Shown: in pieces, positions 1 through 11,942 of the stretch | Numbering within the stretch: the first letter of the stretch is position 1 | How the letters are laid out: each line of letters begins with the position of its first letter | Assembly (NCBI RefSeq): GCF_028554725.1 | Contig: NC_071670.1 | Coordinates: 32,048,001-32,112,000 of the forward strand | From: Zeugodacus cucurbitae | Lineage: Eukaryota; Arthropoda; Insecta; Diptera; Tephritidae | Length of the DNA stretch: 64,000 nt | Direction of reading: 5' to 3' | The notes under the pieces: model-generated | The model's database searches: none | Seen by the model: the letters and a program-made list of their open reading frames with translations, nothing else | Told to the model about the DNA's origin: nothing | Position numbers and translations under genes: made by a program

Positions 1-163
1 CAAACAACTTAAGCTACATACATATATATAAATCACACTTACAAGTCATATTTCATTTTACTACACCAATACACACCATGAAAATGGTTTAAATCGGGTA
101 ATAACTACTACTAGGAGGATGGAGTCATATGTAGAAGTACACGTAAGTGTGAAATGTTTCTGA

Positions 164-680
164 TTGTCTTTCACTTGGGAGTTGGCCAGGAAGGACGACC
201 ACTGCAAATGTATTAAGAACCACGATTTAAGGGCATGCATCTGGAATGTCCGGACCCTTAATTGGGAAGGGCCCGATCGAGAAGAAATTAGAATAGCAAT
301 TACCCGCTTGAAGTACAACAACAAAGCGGCGAGGGCCGATGGATTGCCGGCCGAGCTATTCAAATACGACGGCACCAGCTTCTTTGGGGAATATGGTCGG
401 AAGAAAGCATGCCCGTCGATTGGAATCTCACTGTACTCTGCCCAATCCACTAAAAGGGAGATCCCACAAACTGCGCCAATTACCGTGGGATAAGCCTCCT
501 CAACATCGCTTATAATTTTCTATCGAGCGTACTGTGTGAAAGACTAAAGCCCACCGCCAACAAACTGATTGGACCTTATCAGTGTGGCTTTAGACCTGGA
601 AAATCTACATCTGACCAGATCTTCACCATGCGCTAAATCTTGGAAAGGGCCAGTGAAAAGCGTCAAATAGCGTGTCTCTT
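164..680 (+). pseudogene. Non-LTR retrotransposon (LINE) fragment, endonuclease start fused to RT
   Basis: The first part reads in frame from an endonuclease-type start (motif WNVRTL) straight into the N-terminal reverse transcriptase block (EEIRIAITRLK, then ADGLPAELFK). In an intact element these blocks lie hundreds of residues apart, so this copy has an internal deletion. After about 370 the homology continues across frameshifts: phrases like SLLNIAYNFLSSVLCERLK and GPYQCGFRPGKSTSDQIF are readable to about 660, with an in-frame stop in the last block. The RT wording resembles the RTE/CFDP2-like LINEs common in insects; the exact clade is inference. It is a dead copy, cut off on the right by a Rep-A fragment. 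Confidence 0.8.
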
Positions 681-689
681 TACCAAAAG

Positions 690-978
690 TAGTTAAAAAG
701 TTTCAAAAACACCCATATATCGGATAATATGTGAGATATTTAGCAAAATTATGTGAGGGATATAGTGTACCTTGGTGGTGAAAAAAAGTGAAATCTGTTC
801 ATCAATTACCCCAGCTCTCATATATATATCTCAGTATATATCATGACTTTCGATATTCTAGTGGACTTTATGCCGAATATATGAGTCAAATTGTGTTATC
901 TCAATAAAATTGGATCAATAAATAGCGAGGGTATAAAATGTTCGGTCACACCCGAACTTAACCCTTCCTTGCTTGTTA
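690..978 (+). repeat. Rep-A dispersed repeat, 3' part only
   Basis: This is the right-hand quarter of the Rep-A family. It ends with the family's signature: gcgagggtataaaatgttcg, then a ttcgg..cccgaac hairpin, then a tail close to cccttccttacttgtt. The left end is missing, and the fragment abuts the LINE relic. Confidence 0.8.
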
Positions 979-2426
979 AGCTGTGCTTTAATGAGCAACG
1001 CAGGTAAAGTGTCTACCATGTTTAGGGAAGTTTGGGTCAGTGGTTTTTGAGATTATTATTGATCATTGTAAATATACAGAAGTTCACTTTTGAAATGTAA
1101 ACATTTCTCCTATACAGACATGTACTTACACCGAATTTAATCTTTTACGTAATGGGTATTTACGGCATACGTAAGAACATGGCTATGCATTTGAGAGTGT
1201 GGCACTTTACGATCAGAGGTGTGTCCCAAGCGGTACTTCATCCGCTTAGGCGAGTGTGGTGCTAAGTATTCGCATACATGTAAAAGTAAACGAATTATGG
1301 ACAGTAAAAGCGAAACGAAAACAAACCAAACTACCTGCATTCCTGCTTATATTTACACATACAAACACATATCCACATACATGATTTTCCAGGATTACAG
1401 GTGGGAGAGTTTGCAAGTATGTGAGTTCGCTGAATGCCTTCATTTAATTTTGAAAATGTTGCCCATGACGATTTATGGCGATTAAAAATGAAAAGAAAAT
1501 GCTGAAAAATGCTGTAAGCTAGCCGAGGAATGAATTACTGTAAAAGGAGTGCAGCAAAAAATGAGCTGTGGCATATTTACAAAGAAAAATGATGCTGTGA
1601 ATTGCAAAGAATGGAAAAATTCCTAGCATGTGGAGAAAGAGTGCGGCGGCAGTAATTGCTTCAATACAGAAGCGTTGCGCTGCAGTCACAGTTGCTTTTC
1701 TGCCGTTGCATTGAAAATGATGGAGATGATGACGACAGTTTTGTAGTACTTATGTACGTTTTTATCATAGCTGAAAGCATCTCACAGTGCACATACATAC
1801 ATATGTTTGCATTGTTTAGTCATATACATACATATGTACAGATCATAGTATATCCAATTGTATGTGGGCTGGTGTAATCTTATACACAAATCTCTGTGAA
1901 CAAAAATTACGAACCTATATATAGGGGCATAATAAAAGTTCGCTTAGCTTTAATGTAATTGAATAGAATTTTGTTAATTTTTTCCCCTAATGTTACATAC
2001 TAAAACAATTATATTATTGTATATTCTATAATGGGTCTAACCACACCCTACCATTTTCAGACATTATAACAGTCATATTGGGTAGGTAAGATGGTATTAA
2101 GGCGGTAATTTAACAACATCACGCAATTAATTTTTCCTTTTGGCTGTTTGGCGCCATTGGTGATACCAAGTGTAGCCAGGTCCAAGCTTTCGTTAATTAC
2201 GTAGCGCGACCCAAATTTTTACATTGTTGATTTTGGTGACAGAAGGCGTGCAAGATTATTCGAAACTTGGACGATGAATTTTTAATTCCCAGAACATGAA
2301 ATGTAACGAAATTTTAGCTAATTTTTGTATTTAATTATATTTTCTTTGACCAAATTATAATTGATTGTCTTAACTAAACATGTATTATTTATTTTCATTG
2401 AGTAATTTTTCCCCGGACGAAACCCC
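979..2426. other. Intergenic, no gene seen
   Basis: AT-rich sequence with short catacatat runs near 1790-1840. The longest frames here (under 90 codons, overlapping on both strands) show no domain, codon bias or splice context. I see no supported gene. Confidence 0.6.
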
Positions 2427-2430
2427 TTAA

Positions 2431-3961
2431 GGGGCTATACCAGTGTGTCGTTTTCAAAAAATCGTTTTTTTTTTATTTTTTTGCTTATTCGATAGTTTAC
2501 ATTTTCAAAAATATCCTGTGAAAGCGGTAAGATCGTATCTTGAATAGTTTTTGAATGTTAGCGTTCTAAAGAGCGACCGCTCGCAGGTATAAGCTGCTAT
2601 AGTCGAAACTTTAAACGCGTTTTTCTCGAAACGACATTTCTCAAAATTGCTGACATGATGACTCAACGATACATTGACCGATCAAATTTAAACTGAGTAT
2701 TCTTGAATATATTTACTATAAATGATCAATTTGGCGTTTAAAAAAATAAATTTTTTTTACCCAAAAAACGAAATTTTTTCAGAACTACGCCATTTTTTAA
2801 GTTTTTGATATTTTTCAAAAATCGTAGGTCACTGTATAGGAAATATACAATGAAATGCCGAAATCATGTCAGCAGTTAAAGAACTTTTTTATTGACATCT
2901 CCATCTCTATTGACAGATAGCATATAACTCTGTTATTATACTCTCGCAACAAATGTTGCTAAAGAGAGTATTAGGAATGTTGCTTTCGAAAATGAGCAAA
3001 ATCGGACCACTGCCACGCCCACAAAATGGCGAAAACCGAAAACACATAAAGTGCCATAACTAAGCCATAAATAAAGCTATGGAAATAAAATTTGGTATGA
3101 AGGATCGCACTATGAAGGGGCATATTTGGATGTAATTTTTTTGGGGAAGTGGGCGTGGCCCCGCCCCCAAATCGGTTTTTTGTACATATCTCGCAAACCA
3201 ATAGAGCTATATAAACCATACTTCCAGCAGTCGTTTTTTTAGCCACTTCCTAATACAGTCCAAAAATGAAAGAAATCGGATTATAACCACGCCCACCTCC
3301 CATACAAAAGTTAGGTTGAAAATTACTAAAAGTGGGTTAACTCACTAACGAAAAACGTCAGAAACACTAAATTTCACATAAGAAATGGCAGATGGAAGCT
3401 GCACTCAGATTTTTTTACAAAATGGAAAATGGGCGTGGCGTCGCCCACTTATGGGTAAAAAACCATATCTCAGGAACTACTCGACCGATTTCAATGAAAC
3501 TTGGTTTGTAATAGTTTCCTTACATCCCAAGATATGTTGTGAAAATAGGCCAAATCGCTTCACAACCACGCCTACTTCCTATATACCAGAACTTTGAAGA
3601 CAATCGCCGAAATCGAACCATAGGTTTTCAAGGCCCCATATATCGAACACGAGGACCTCGGTGCTTCTAACCTAATATTATGGTTTCCTACTTTCAATGG
3701 ACTTTATACAATATATATGACGAATATGTGGGTCAAATTGTGTATTATATAATATAAATAAAGTTAAATAAAGAAATTGCGAGAGTATAAAATGTTCGGT
3801 TACACCCGAACTTAGCCCTTCCTTACTTGTTTTTCAATATTTTTGTAAAAAAATTGAAATGTAGCTGAAAATATATCTTATTATGTGCAAAAAACTTCGA
3901 AACAATCGAAAGAGTAAAAACGAAATCACGAAAATCGCCTAATTTTTCATAGGTTATCCCC
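2431..3961. mobile_element. piggyBac-like miniature element, split by a Rep-A insertion
   Basis: The element is flanked on both sides by TTAA (2427-2430 and 3962-3965), the target duplication typical of piggyBac. Its ends are imperfect inverted repeats: ggggctatacca on the left, and the complement of ataggttatcccc on the right. The interior is A/T-rich with many tttttc and aaaaatcg runs and has no transposase frame. A Rep-A copy occupies 2938-3832, so the element's own length is about 636 bp. It is non-autonomous and older than the Rep-A insertion. Confidence 0.75.
2938..3832 (+). repeat. Rep-A copy nested in the piggyBac-like element
   Basis: It starts with the hairpin end atactctcgcaac..gttgct..gagagtat and finishes with gcgagagtataaaatgttcg, the ttcggttacacccgaac hairpin and the cccttccttacttgtt tail. 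It is about 300 bp shorter than full-length copies: the segment with the gtctgtctgtccgtcc array is absent. Typical internal phrases are present, such as ccacgcccacaaaatggcg and gtgggcgtggcc. Confidence 0.85.
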
Positions 3962-3965
3962 TTAA

Positions 3966-4908
3966 TGAACTTCGATCTAAGTGTGTTCGAAAGAGTATGA
4001 AAAGTCAATAAGGAATTGAAAGTTTAATGATGGTTTTAACTTTTCGTCATGCCACTAAATAATACAGCGAACTTTTGTTAGTCCCCTCGAATATATGTAT
4101 GTATGTACCTACAAGTATATTTGCTATGTTTTCATATGAATGTATGGCTCATAGGTATGATTTTAGCACTCCCGAGCAACTGAAAGACATCTGCGGTGCA
4201 CCAAACTTAATTACATTTTAAATTAAAATGCATTTAATCGTCGTTTCAATCCAGGCTGGTAGAAGTGCAAATACATAAACACATATGTACATTTGCATAC
4301 AAGCATACGAGTACATGGTAAGTATGAAGCAAAAAAATAGTCCAATGTGTATGGTGTGTCTGTCTGTTTGCTTGAATGCTTAAGTGAAATAATGAATTTC
4401 TCACATGTTGCTCACATCGACGGATGAGTGTGATTCTTTGCGTTGAATGCATGCAATTATATTGTGAAGATTATTAAGTGCGTCGGTAGCGTGAATACTC
4501 ACAAGCCCTTAACAAGCGTAAACGCTTGATAAACTGTTGCAAGAATGTGATTATAGTCGGGCGGAGTGTATGCAAGGCATAATCTGATGTGGTAATAGTA
4601 ATATATATATATAACAGCATATATATGTTCAAATTTGCATGTATGTATTTGCAATTTTAATAAAAATTGGTAGATACTCTTATTAACATAATTATATTTG
4701 ATAAGTAGCTTTTTACTGCATTTCGTTTTCTTTCTGATTAGTTTAGCACTTGAAGTGATGTCAAAATTTATGATTTTTTAGTTTATATTGGCGCTGTGCA
4801 TATTTCTGAAAATTCTCCAGGCTTTAATGTCTGTAGTAATTCTTTTTTCTACACTTTATACTCTTGATCTCGCAGAAGACATGAGCTTTGAGTACCACAA
4901 ACCTTAGA
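3966..4908. other. Intergenic, no gene seen
   Basis: AT-rich spacer with gtatgtatgta runs near 4100 and an (at)n tract near 4600. No supported frame, RNA gene or element boundary was found. Confidence 0.55.
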
Positions 4909-5098
4909 TTATGGAACAGGGGCGAACGCAGGGGGGGGGGCTTTGGGGTGTTAAAACCCCCCCAAAGTAATTGAATTTTTAAATAATAGAATTTAATTCT
5001 ACATAGTCATTTGAAAAATTGTAATTTGTTGTTTTCAAAGCAATCTTTCTGCCGACGATGTATGAATATGTAAAATAAATGAATACATTAGTCACTAA

Positions 5099-5789
5099 CA
5101 GTGTTGCCGTTTTGATACAATTGTATCTTTTTTGATACTTTTTTTCTAAATTTTGTGATTTGATACTTTTCTGCTGATAGAATTTAATTTTTTGAAACTA
5201 TGAAAATGTTAAACTAAAAACAAACCTATTGTATCTGAATAGTATTAAAAAGTTGTGAGAATGTAGGCCAATTAAAAAACCTATAAAAATATAAACTGGA
5301 CAGAGACATTTTTTTAATTTGCTTCAAAGTAATGAGTTTGCCTTATAACTCTGTGGCTGCTGAACTAGATTTTTTTAGATTTAAGAGGAATTGTGAGTCG
5401 AAAATGGACTTCTTTTGAAAATTAGTTCTGAACTGAAAAGTCACCAATAAGGTTTCTATTATTTTTTTTTAGAGTTTATTGTTAATCATAATACAGGAAA
5501 AATAAAAACTCATTTATTATGACTTTCAGTTTTCGTTCCATGAGCAAACTGTTGTGAAATAAATTTAAATTAAAAAAAATTATGCTAATTGCAAAAAAAT
5601 ACTTGAGTGCCTTAACTAAAATGTCTACATTTTTAATAAAAACAACCAGAAAAAACTGGTCTGAAATAGATACACAACTTTACTTATTATTTGTTTTTCA
5701 AATGAAAATTTTTAAAACAACGGTTGTGCTTTTGATACTTTTTTTGCTTGGCAACATATACTTAATTTTTTTAGCTCGCGGCAACACTT
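5099..5789. mobile_element. Nested hAT-type miniature element
   Basis: It is bounded by the 8-bp direct repeat gtcactaa (5091-5098 and 5790-5797). Its terminal inverted repeats are cagtgttgccg and the complement of cggcaacactt, which match at 10 of 11 positions. Repeated ttgatactttttt phrases lie inside each end. There is no long coding frame apart from short A/T-rich ones. It inserted into the older hAT element around it. Confidence 0.85.
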
Positions 5790-5879
5790 GTCACTAATTA
5801 TTAGAGCGTGAATGAGAATAGAACAAATGAATTATGTACGTACGTGTGTTTTGTTCTTGTGCCTTTTTGCATTTTCCTT

Positions 5880-6491
5880 ATATTTTTGCATTCGAAGGCG
5901 AACCGGAAGAATATTACCGCAGATCAATTTATATACCGTTTTTAGATCCAAAAAATACCAAATCAATGAACGATTTTTAAAACATCGGGAGCTGCTTTCC
6001 AAAATTGAAAACATTTTGCCAAATAAATGAATAAATCTTGACGTTATTGAGATGCAGGAGACTGTTCGTATTTTAGAAAAGCAGTGGTCCGCTGATGTAG
6101 AAGATCCCGATGATTTCGTTGCTGAATTTAGAATGTGGAAAATGTTAAAAATCTTTTCTTCAGATTATATTTTCTAACTAAAATTTTGAATATATTTTCA
6201 GGAACTGGTTAAATCAAACAAAGAGATCCAAAACTTTTTTAGACGCGTTGAATTGTTGCGATCCAAAAATTTCAAAACAGTGCATCGTTTTTTAAAGATT
6301 GGAGCAACAATCCCTATATCTGTCGCTTCAAGTGAACGCTCGTTTTCCTCACTTCGCAGGCTTAAAACATATTTAAGAAATAAAACTGCAGATGGCTCTC
6401 TTGAATATCCATAGAGATATAGACGTGACGGAGGAAGAGATTTTAAATGTTATGGCCCAAAATAAAAGAAGATTAGACTTCAATTTCTGAA
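5880..6491 (+). pseudogene. hAT transposase, C-terminal remnant
   Basis: Across three frames the translation reads EEYYRRSIYIPFLD, then NERFLKHRELLSKIEN. After an intron-like or inserted gap it continues with ELVKSNKEIQNFF and the hAT dimerisation signature SSERSFSSLRRLKTYLRNK. After a one-base shift it ends in NIHRDIDVTEEEILNVMAQ before a stop. These are hallmark C-terminal hAT motifs, closest in flavour to ZMYM/TTF-type hAT transposases (family recollection). The N-terminal half, including the BED/TTF zinc finger and the first catalytic acids, is absent, and the frame is broken several times. Confidence 0.85.
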
Positions 6492-6565
6492 TAAAATAAT
6501 GAAACATTGTCTTTTTACCTAAAACCCCCCCAAATTTTTTTCCTGCGTTCGCCACTGTTATGGAA

Positions 6566-9462
6566 CACACGTATGTATATTACACTGTCCTTATTCATCA
6601 TCTCGTATGATATCTTTTCGATTATTGCCATGTTTTTCTTTAACGAATTAAAATGTGTTCATTTATGGATTTTCTAAAGAAGCAAATATCATGTTTGAAG
6701 TAAAATATATTCTGGAGGTTAGGTCATAGTAGACGACCTCCCTCACTGCCTGCATGTTATTATTATATTACCTAATTCATAAATTGCGGTATTTAACTAA
6801 GAACCGAAATAACCTCATGGTGGGTGATATTGTTTTCTATAGCAATTTTTGAATTCTTTTCAAAACCTTGGCTTGTCGTAAACGTTGGATAAATAAAAAA
6901 ACACTTCAGGAGCATACTTAAGTGTTTATGTCATTAATCCTCTTAAGTATTCCGCTTTCTTTCAATTGCGTGCAATTACGGGTTGGTCATAGCGTAGGAC
7001 GCGTATGTCGTTAAGTGTTTATAACTTGGACAAATGCCCACAGAGGTGTTAATGAGATTACGCTGCTCAGCGACAAATGCACACATACGCATTTTAAATA
7101 GTAGTTGTAAGAATAATAAATCCCTATGCTGTACTTTGGCAAAGGCTTTCAAATTTCTTAACGATTTTTTGTAAAACAGTTGTACTTACAAAAAGTAAGT
7201 ATGCCATTTTTCGAGCTAAACCCAATCACAAATATACATATATAAAGAAATTAATGATAATTAAAGTTTTGAAATTCATATAGTTTTTATTGAACTAATG
7301 TAAAATTACTATGCATACAAAGGCGATGCGTTAAATACTTAGCCTTCTAACAAAATTGAGTAATATGTCAAAAAATCTACTTTACGAATTACGTTTTCTG
7401 AGGGATTGTAAAATAGGCCTCCACAGGACTCAAGTATTTGTCTATGATGACGGCAGAAGTGTGTGCCGGTGTGACACGATGTTTCTTCGGTCCCTGTTCT
7501 GTCGGCGGTCTTGAAATGTTACAGAAACTATTCTGATTATGGGTTATGACCCACGCTGCTTTTTAGTCGGTAGTCTGTCTATATGAGATCCTGGCGAGGT
7601 GCATCAAAAACCGATAGTGAATCTCGGCATCGAAAGAGAGGTTACATCTTATACAACATCTAAGGAACCTAGCTAAAAAAGAAATGTAATGCGTACTGTA
7701 AGAGAAATGAATAGATCATTAAAAAAAATTCAGATGCAAACAAAAATAATATTAATTGATAATATAGGTTTACCATCTTGATAAATTTTATACAGACTTT
7801 TTAACAAGTAGAAACAATAAGCATTTTCATTAATGAATTTTCAATCAATACGATTTTCCGAACTGGTATTGAAGGTCTATAGAAAAATGAACTCAAGTTC
7901 ATTCAGCAGATCTTTTCAGGTTCTCATTTTGAGCTACTGATATTTATGTTTATTTATACGTAAATAAATCTCTATTTCATATTGGAATTGGGAAACTAAT
8001 GGCTACTAACTAACTATCATATATCTAATCGATCAAATTTCTACAAATTTCGAAAAGTGGTGGTTTCAATATAAAAAAAATCCAATTTCATCTACTCGCT
8101 TGACGAGTGCAATAGAACTAGCTCAGGCCAAATTTTATCGAATATTTTATATTAATGATTAGATAGACATATGTATTCAGTGGTAGTTAGAATAGAAAAA
8201 TGTTACAACACTAAAAAAACCATATACTCTGCTATATATTTATTTCAATTGTATAACTTTGTTGCTTTCAAATGTGAATTTGTTGATAAGGGAACAAAGT
8301 TGAAAAAAGATTCTGCAGAAAAGTTGCAAATTAAATCGTTTATAATAACCTTGTGCAATGTTGCTACTGGTTAAAAAATTGATAACTCTCATTTTATTAA
8401 AAATGGCGGAATAAAATGTCAGAGGCCTGTGTGCAACCCACATGCAGAAGTATACATACATTTCACTAATAAGACCAGCAAACAAACAAAACAAAAACAA
8501 AGCAAGTAAAACCACAGCCATATAAGCAACCGTTGCACACAACTACATGGCATGGTTATTAAGAAAATATCGCTGTGAGCTCATGGGGTGGATAATAATT
8601 GCAGATACCGCATGTGGTATGAGTGACATTCCCCGGAAGGCGAGTATGTGCACAGTCTGTAGGGTAAAAGAAAGCACATTGCTGCTTCTACAAATGCAAC
8701 TTGCATGAAAGTGCAAAAATTGTGCCGTGAAATAACGAGCAGTGGTCAGTAAAGTGCTAGCAGAATTTTATATGCACTTGTATATAAAAATAAGAAAAAC
8801 ACACATTTTTATTTGTTAAACAAAGCAAAGCATACATACATATTATGAGCACTTATGGGACACAACCGCAGCATCGTCCTAAAAATTAAAGAAAATAAAA
8901 GCCTCGGAAAGGTAATGGAGAAAAGCTTTTTCGCAAATTAAAATAAAATTAAAAATAAGTTAAAATGACATTACATTCAGTCTGTAAAGTGTATAAAGTA
9001 ATTGTGGCGATAACAAAATTATTTATTTTGCAATTATATATGTGCATTTTCTTTCATGTATATTTTCAACTCTCGTCATTATCCTATTATATATTTTAAA
9101 TGTTTAGTCTCCCGATGGTAAACTAAGTTATAGTATATACTTATATATATATATTATTCTTGATAAAATTAAAAACAATAGAAAATCGAAATTGTAATGA
9201 ACGATTAAGTGAGGTAGAGTGGCAATGAATCAAGTGTCAAGTTAAAGCTTTAAAAATTTAACTGGCGTAAATTTCTGAAGAAAATGGGGGGAATTGCGAC
9301 TGTGTATGTGAGCACGAAAGAAAAGATACCCAGTGAGAACTCTGGGACCTTACATTTTGAGAATGTTTGCCATTTGCCATAAAACATGCATTTGTGTGGT
9401 CATTGCTTCATATTAGTTATATTATTATGAGATCGTAAAAGCCTTTTTTTGTTTTTAAACAG
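6566..9462. other. Intergenic, no gene supported
   Basis: About 2.9 kb of AT-rich DNA. A slightly GC-richer patch at 7420-7650 (ccggtgtgacacgatgtttc and neighbours) could be a transposon relic, but I could not assign it. The frames at 8171-8374 and 8240-8542 overlap on opposite strands and lack any recognisable domain. Confidence 0.5.
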
Positions 9463-9551
9463 CTTAAAACCTTAACTTATGCAAAGTGCTACAGCCATGC
9501 CCGATGTTCATTCGTTGCTGGTTCGACAACGACTGAATGATAGAGCGGAGC
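9463..9551 (+). other. Candidate 5' coding exon, weakly supported
   Basis: A textbook acceptor (T-rich tract ending in aaacag at 9462) precedes an ATG at 9479. The following frame is richer in GC than its surroundings (MQSATAMPDVHSLLVRQRLN). A strong donor, gtacgtgtg, lies at 9552, giving an 89-base exon; without splicing the frame runs on to 9778. There is no protein-family match and no partner exon I can point to. Treat it as a hypothesis. Confidence 0.2.
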
Positions 9552-9734
9552 GTACGTGTGAAATGGAGTCGGCACAATTGTGCCAAGCAGAACCGACCAC
9601 TGATGTAGAGAGTAAAGGGAGATATAGAGTTTCGAGGTTCCCTACTTTTTTAAAGAAAAATCAAGGAAAATTCAAATTTAATGGAGAATGTTTATTATCA
9701 ATTGAAAGAAGATTCTTTGGCATTTATTTCTTAA

Positions 9735-10258
9735 AGATTATCGCTTTCAAATGTTTGCCGCGGCTATGTCTCAGATGATCTATCCGTTGAGTCCAATTTT
9801 CATCTTCAATTTCAGACATTAAATAGTCGTTTAATATGACGCGATAACCGTCGCCATTGATGGTTACGTGCTCACCATCAATTTGAAGAAATATGGACTG
9901 ATGATTTACCGGCCCACAAACCACTACAAGCCGTCTTTTTTCCTAGGTGAAATGGCTGCTCTTGAATCTGTTTAGGTTGCTTTTCGTACCAAATGCGACA
10001 ATTTTGATTGTTTACATACCCATGGAGACAGAAATGGGCCTCCTTGCTGAACAGAACTTGGCTCGAAAACGTTGGATTCTTCTTTTCAAGAGCTCATAGA
10101 GCAAAGCTATGCCGTTGGGAAGGTTGAGCGATTTCAGTTCTTACACAAACTGTATTTTGTACGCTTTCAATTTAAGATATCGACGTAAAATGCGCTAAGA
10201 CGTTTCGTACGTCAGTACGAGTTGCTGCGAACGGCGCCGAATCGACACTCCACGGTTG
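9735..10258 (-). pseudogene. mariner-like DDE transposase relic with internal deletion
   Basis: The minus strand encodes, with stops and frame changes, RRRSQQLVLTYETS then RILRRYLKLKAYKIQF (the helix-turn-helix end), then EAHFCLHGYVNNQNCRIWYE (after the first catalytic acid), then HVTINGDGYRVILNDYLMSE. The text then jumps directly to NWTQRIDHLRHSRGKHLKAI, the usual C-terminus. The block that normally carries the second and third catalytic acids is missing, so a deletion joined residues before the QQDGA region to the tail. This is a family of invertebrate mariner/IS630 transposases I recognise by phrase. The copy is non-functional. Confidence 0.85.
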
Positions 10259-10261
10259 TCG

Positions 10262-10700
10262 TATACACTCTCAGCTCATAAAAGTGAAATTTGGTACAAA
10301 AGATCACACAAGGAGTGGGTATATTTGGACGTAATTTTTTTGGAAAAGTGATCCCCGTCCGTATTCAGTTTTTTGTACTATCCTCGTAAACTACTAAAGT
10401 TATATCAACCAAACTCTCTGGAATCATTTCCTTGCACTTCCTTATCCAGTCTAAAAATCGTGTTATAACCAATCTATACGAAATTTGAAATGGACGTGGG
10501 TCCCCCAAAATCTTATCTCAGAAACCACTCGAGCAATTTCAACGTAATTTGGTTCATAAGATTTCCTTGACATCTTTTTAGCGTAGAAAATGGGAGAAAT
10601 TGGTTCACAACCATGTTTACTTTCCGTATACCACAAATTTGAAGTCCTGATTCGTTCACTTAAAAATCTGTAAATTAAGCTCCCTGAAAATATCCAGGGA
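10262..10700 (+). repeat. Rep-A, diverged internal fragment
   Basis: It matches the middle of Rep-A in order: aaatttggtacaaaagatc, atatttggacgtaatttttt, then a cluster like atctcagaaaccactcgagc, then ggttcacaacc. Both terminal hairpins are gone. It directly abuts the mariner relic. Confidence 0.65.
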
Positions 10701-11705
10701 ACCAAGCTTCTTTCAAATCTAGTGTAACTAGTCTATTTTTACAGAAAATATATTTAAATATCTCAGATATTCTAAAGTAATTCAAAGGAGATCTATTTTT
10801 TCTACTATGCTGTTTATAGTTTCAAATCGAAGGAAGGTATTCATCTTAGCATTTCACGATTTAGTTGTATTGAAGTTTTCTTAACTCCCCACTCATTAGA
10901 AGCTTGATTATTGTTTAAAAGTGAGTGAGTGATTGGTTGTTTTTATCACATAGGGGAGCTTGTTTGGTGTTTGGATTGCATCTGTAGTGTGTATGAATTA
11001 ATTAGAGCTTAAGTGCTTTTACCTGATTCCTGAATAAGGATAATATCGTACCAACACGTATAGCTTTGTTAAGTTTAATTTATGGTTGGCTGCATCATGT
11101 TAAAATATATTTCTTTAATCAGATATACTACTATGTATATCCATAAAACAATCATGTCATAACGGGAAAACTCATTTCAAATAGATGTTTTAACTTCGAA
11201 TATGAATTTGTGTATTTAATAAACTCCCTGCGGCAACAACAATATATGAAGTACTTCCAAATTTGGCAATTAAATATTCAGAGAATAAAAACACAATGAC
11301 ATAAATTATTAATAGCAAACAATATAAAAAATAAAATTAAATATTAAAAAATCTTTGTTATGTTTTCATTCCGAATTCATTTCGATCATTTGCACTCGTT
11401 TAAATAATTTAATTTTTTTAGTTAATAACTGCAATGAATGCCAAGCAGAAGTGAGCTAAAGCACCGTTAAATGCGGAAAGAAATAAAAAACATATAAACA
11501 TATGCGAGTACGAGTTGATTTAAAAAGCATTTACGTGTGTAATTTTTTATCTACATTTATGTAGTTCAAATGCACACATTCCAACATTTCATTCATCGGT
11601 TTTTGTGCCACATTCATTCATTGTACTTATGTTTTTTGTTTTAATACATTGTTTGTGCTACATTTTCACTTGTTTGTTTCTTTTTTTGCTCATCATTGTT
11701 GATTT
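10701..11705. other. Intergenic, no gene seen
   Basis: AT-rich and low in complexity. No coding frame, RNA gene or element end could be supported. Confidence 0.55.
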
Positions 11706-11923
11706 TCATTTATTTCCTTTGCCGTGCAAAGGTCCCATGTGATGAACGTAAGCACGACGTTGTTCTCCGCATAGTGCATAGCTGTTGTTGTTGTAGTTCG
11801 CAGCGTCCTCTGCATCGCCATCATCATTGTTCATAGTGGGAAGCCGGAAAATGTGTTCATTTCCGGTGTCAGTGTCATCGCGCCTTGAACAATGGGGACA
11901 GGAGGGCAACAGCCAAGCGTCGA
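11706..11923 (-). CDS. Candidate terminal coding exon of an unidentified gene
   Basis: Reading the minus strand, a long T tract ending in AG (just upstream, 11924-11940) forms a strong splice acceptor. It opens onto a frame of about 72 codons that ends in TGA at 11706. The stretch is clearly richer in GC than its surroundings and reads ..DAWLLPSCPHCSRRDDTDTGNEH.. (shown in part), followed by an acidic/Asn-rich section and a basic tail GKGNK. An AATAAA overlaps the stop codon. Composition, acceptor and polyA signal together look like a true last exon, entered in phase 1. I do not recognise the protein; such Asn-rich tails occur in fly receptors and transcription factors. Upstream exons would lie at higher coordinates or outside the window. 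Confidence 0.4.
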
Positions 11924-11942
11924 CTAAAAAAAAAATAAACAA

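Larger units (their letters stand above)
4917..6557 (+). mobile_element. hAT transposon, degenerate, with a second hAT element inside
   Basis: The ends are inverted repeats: caggggcgaacgcagg on the left, and the complement of cctgcgttcgccactg on the right. Both sides carry the same 8-bp target duplication, ttatggaa (4909-4916 and 6558-6565), as expected for hAT. The subterminal sequence has G/C tracts (gggggggggg, then aaaaccccccc) mirrored near the right end. A separate element occupies 5099-5789, leaving about 950 bp of its own sequence. That remainder includes the C-terminal part of a broken transposase. It cannot encode its own movement. Confidence 0.9.
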
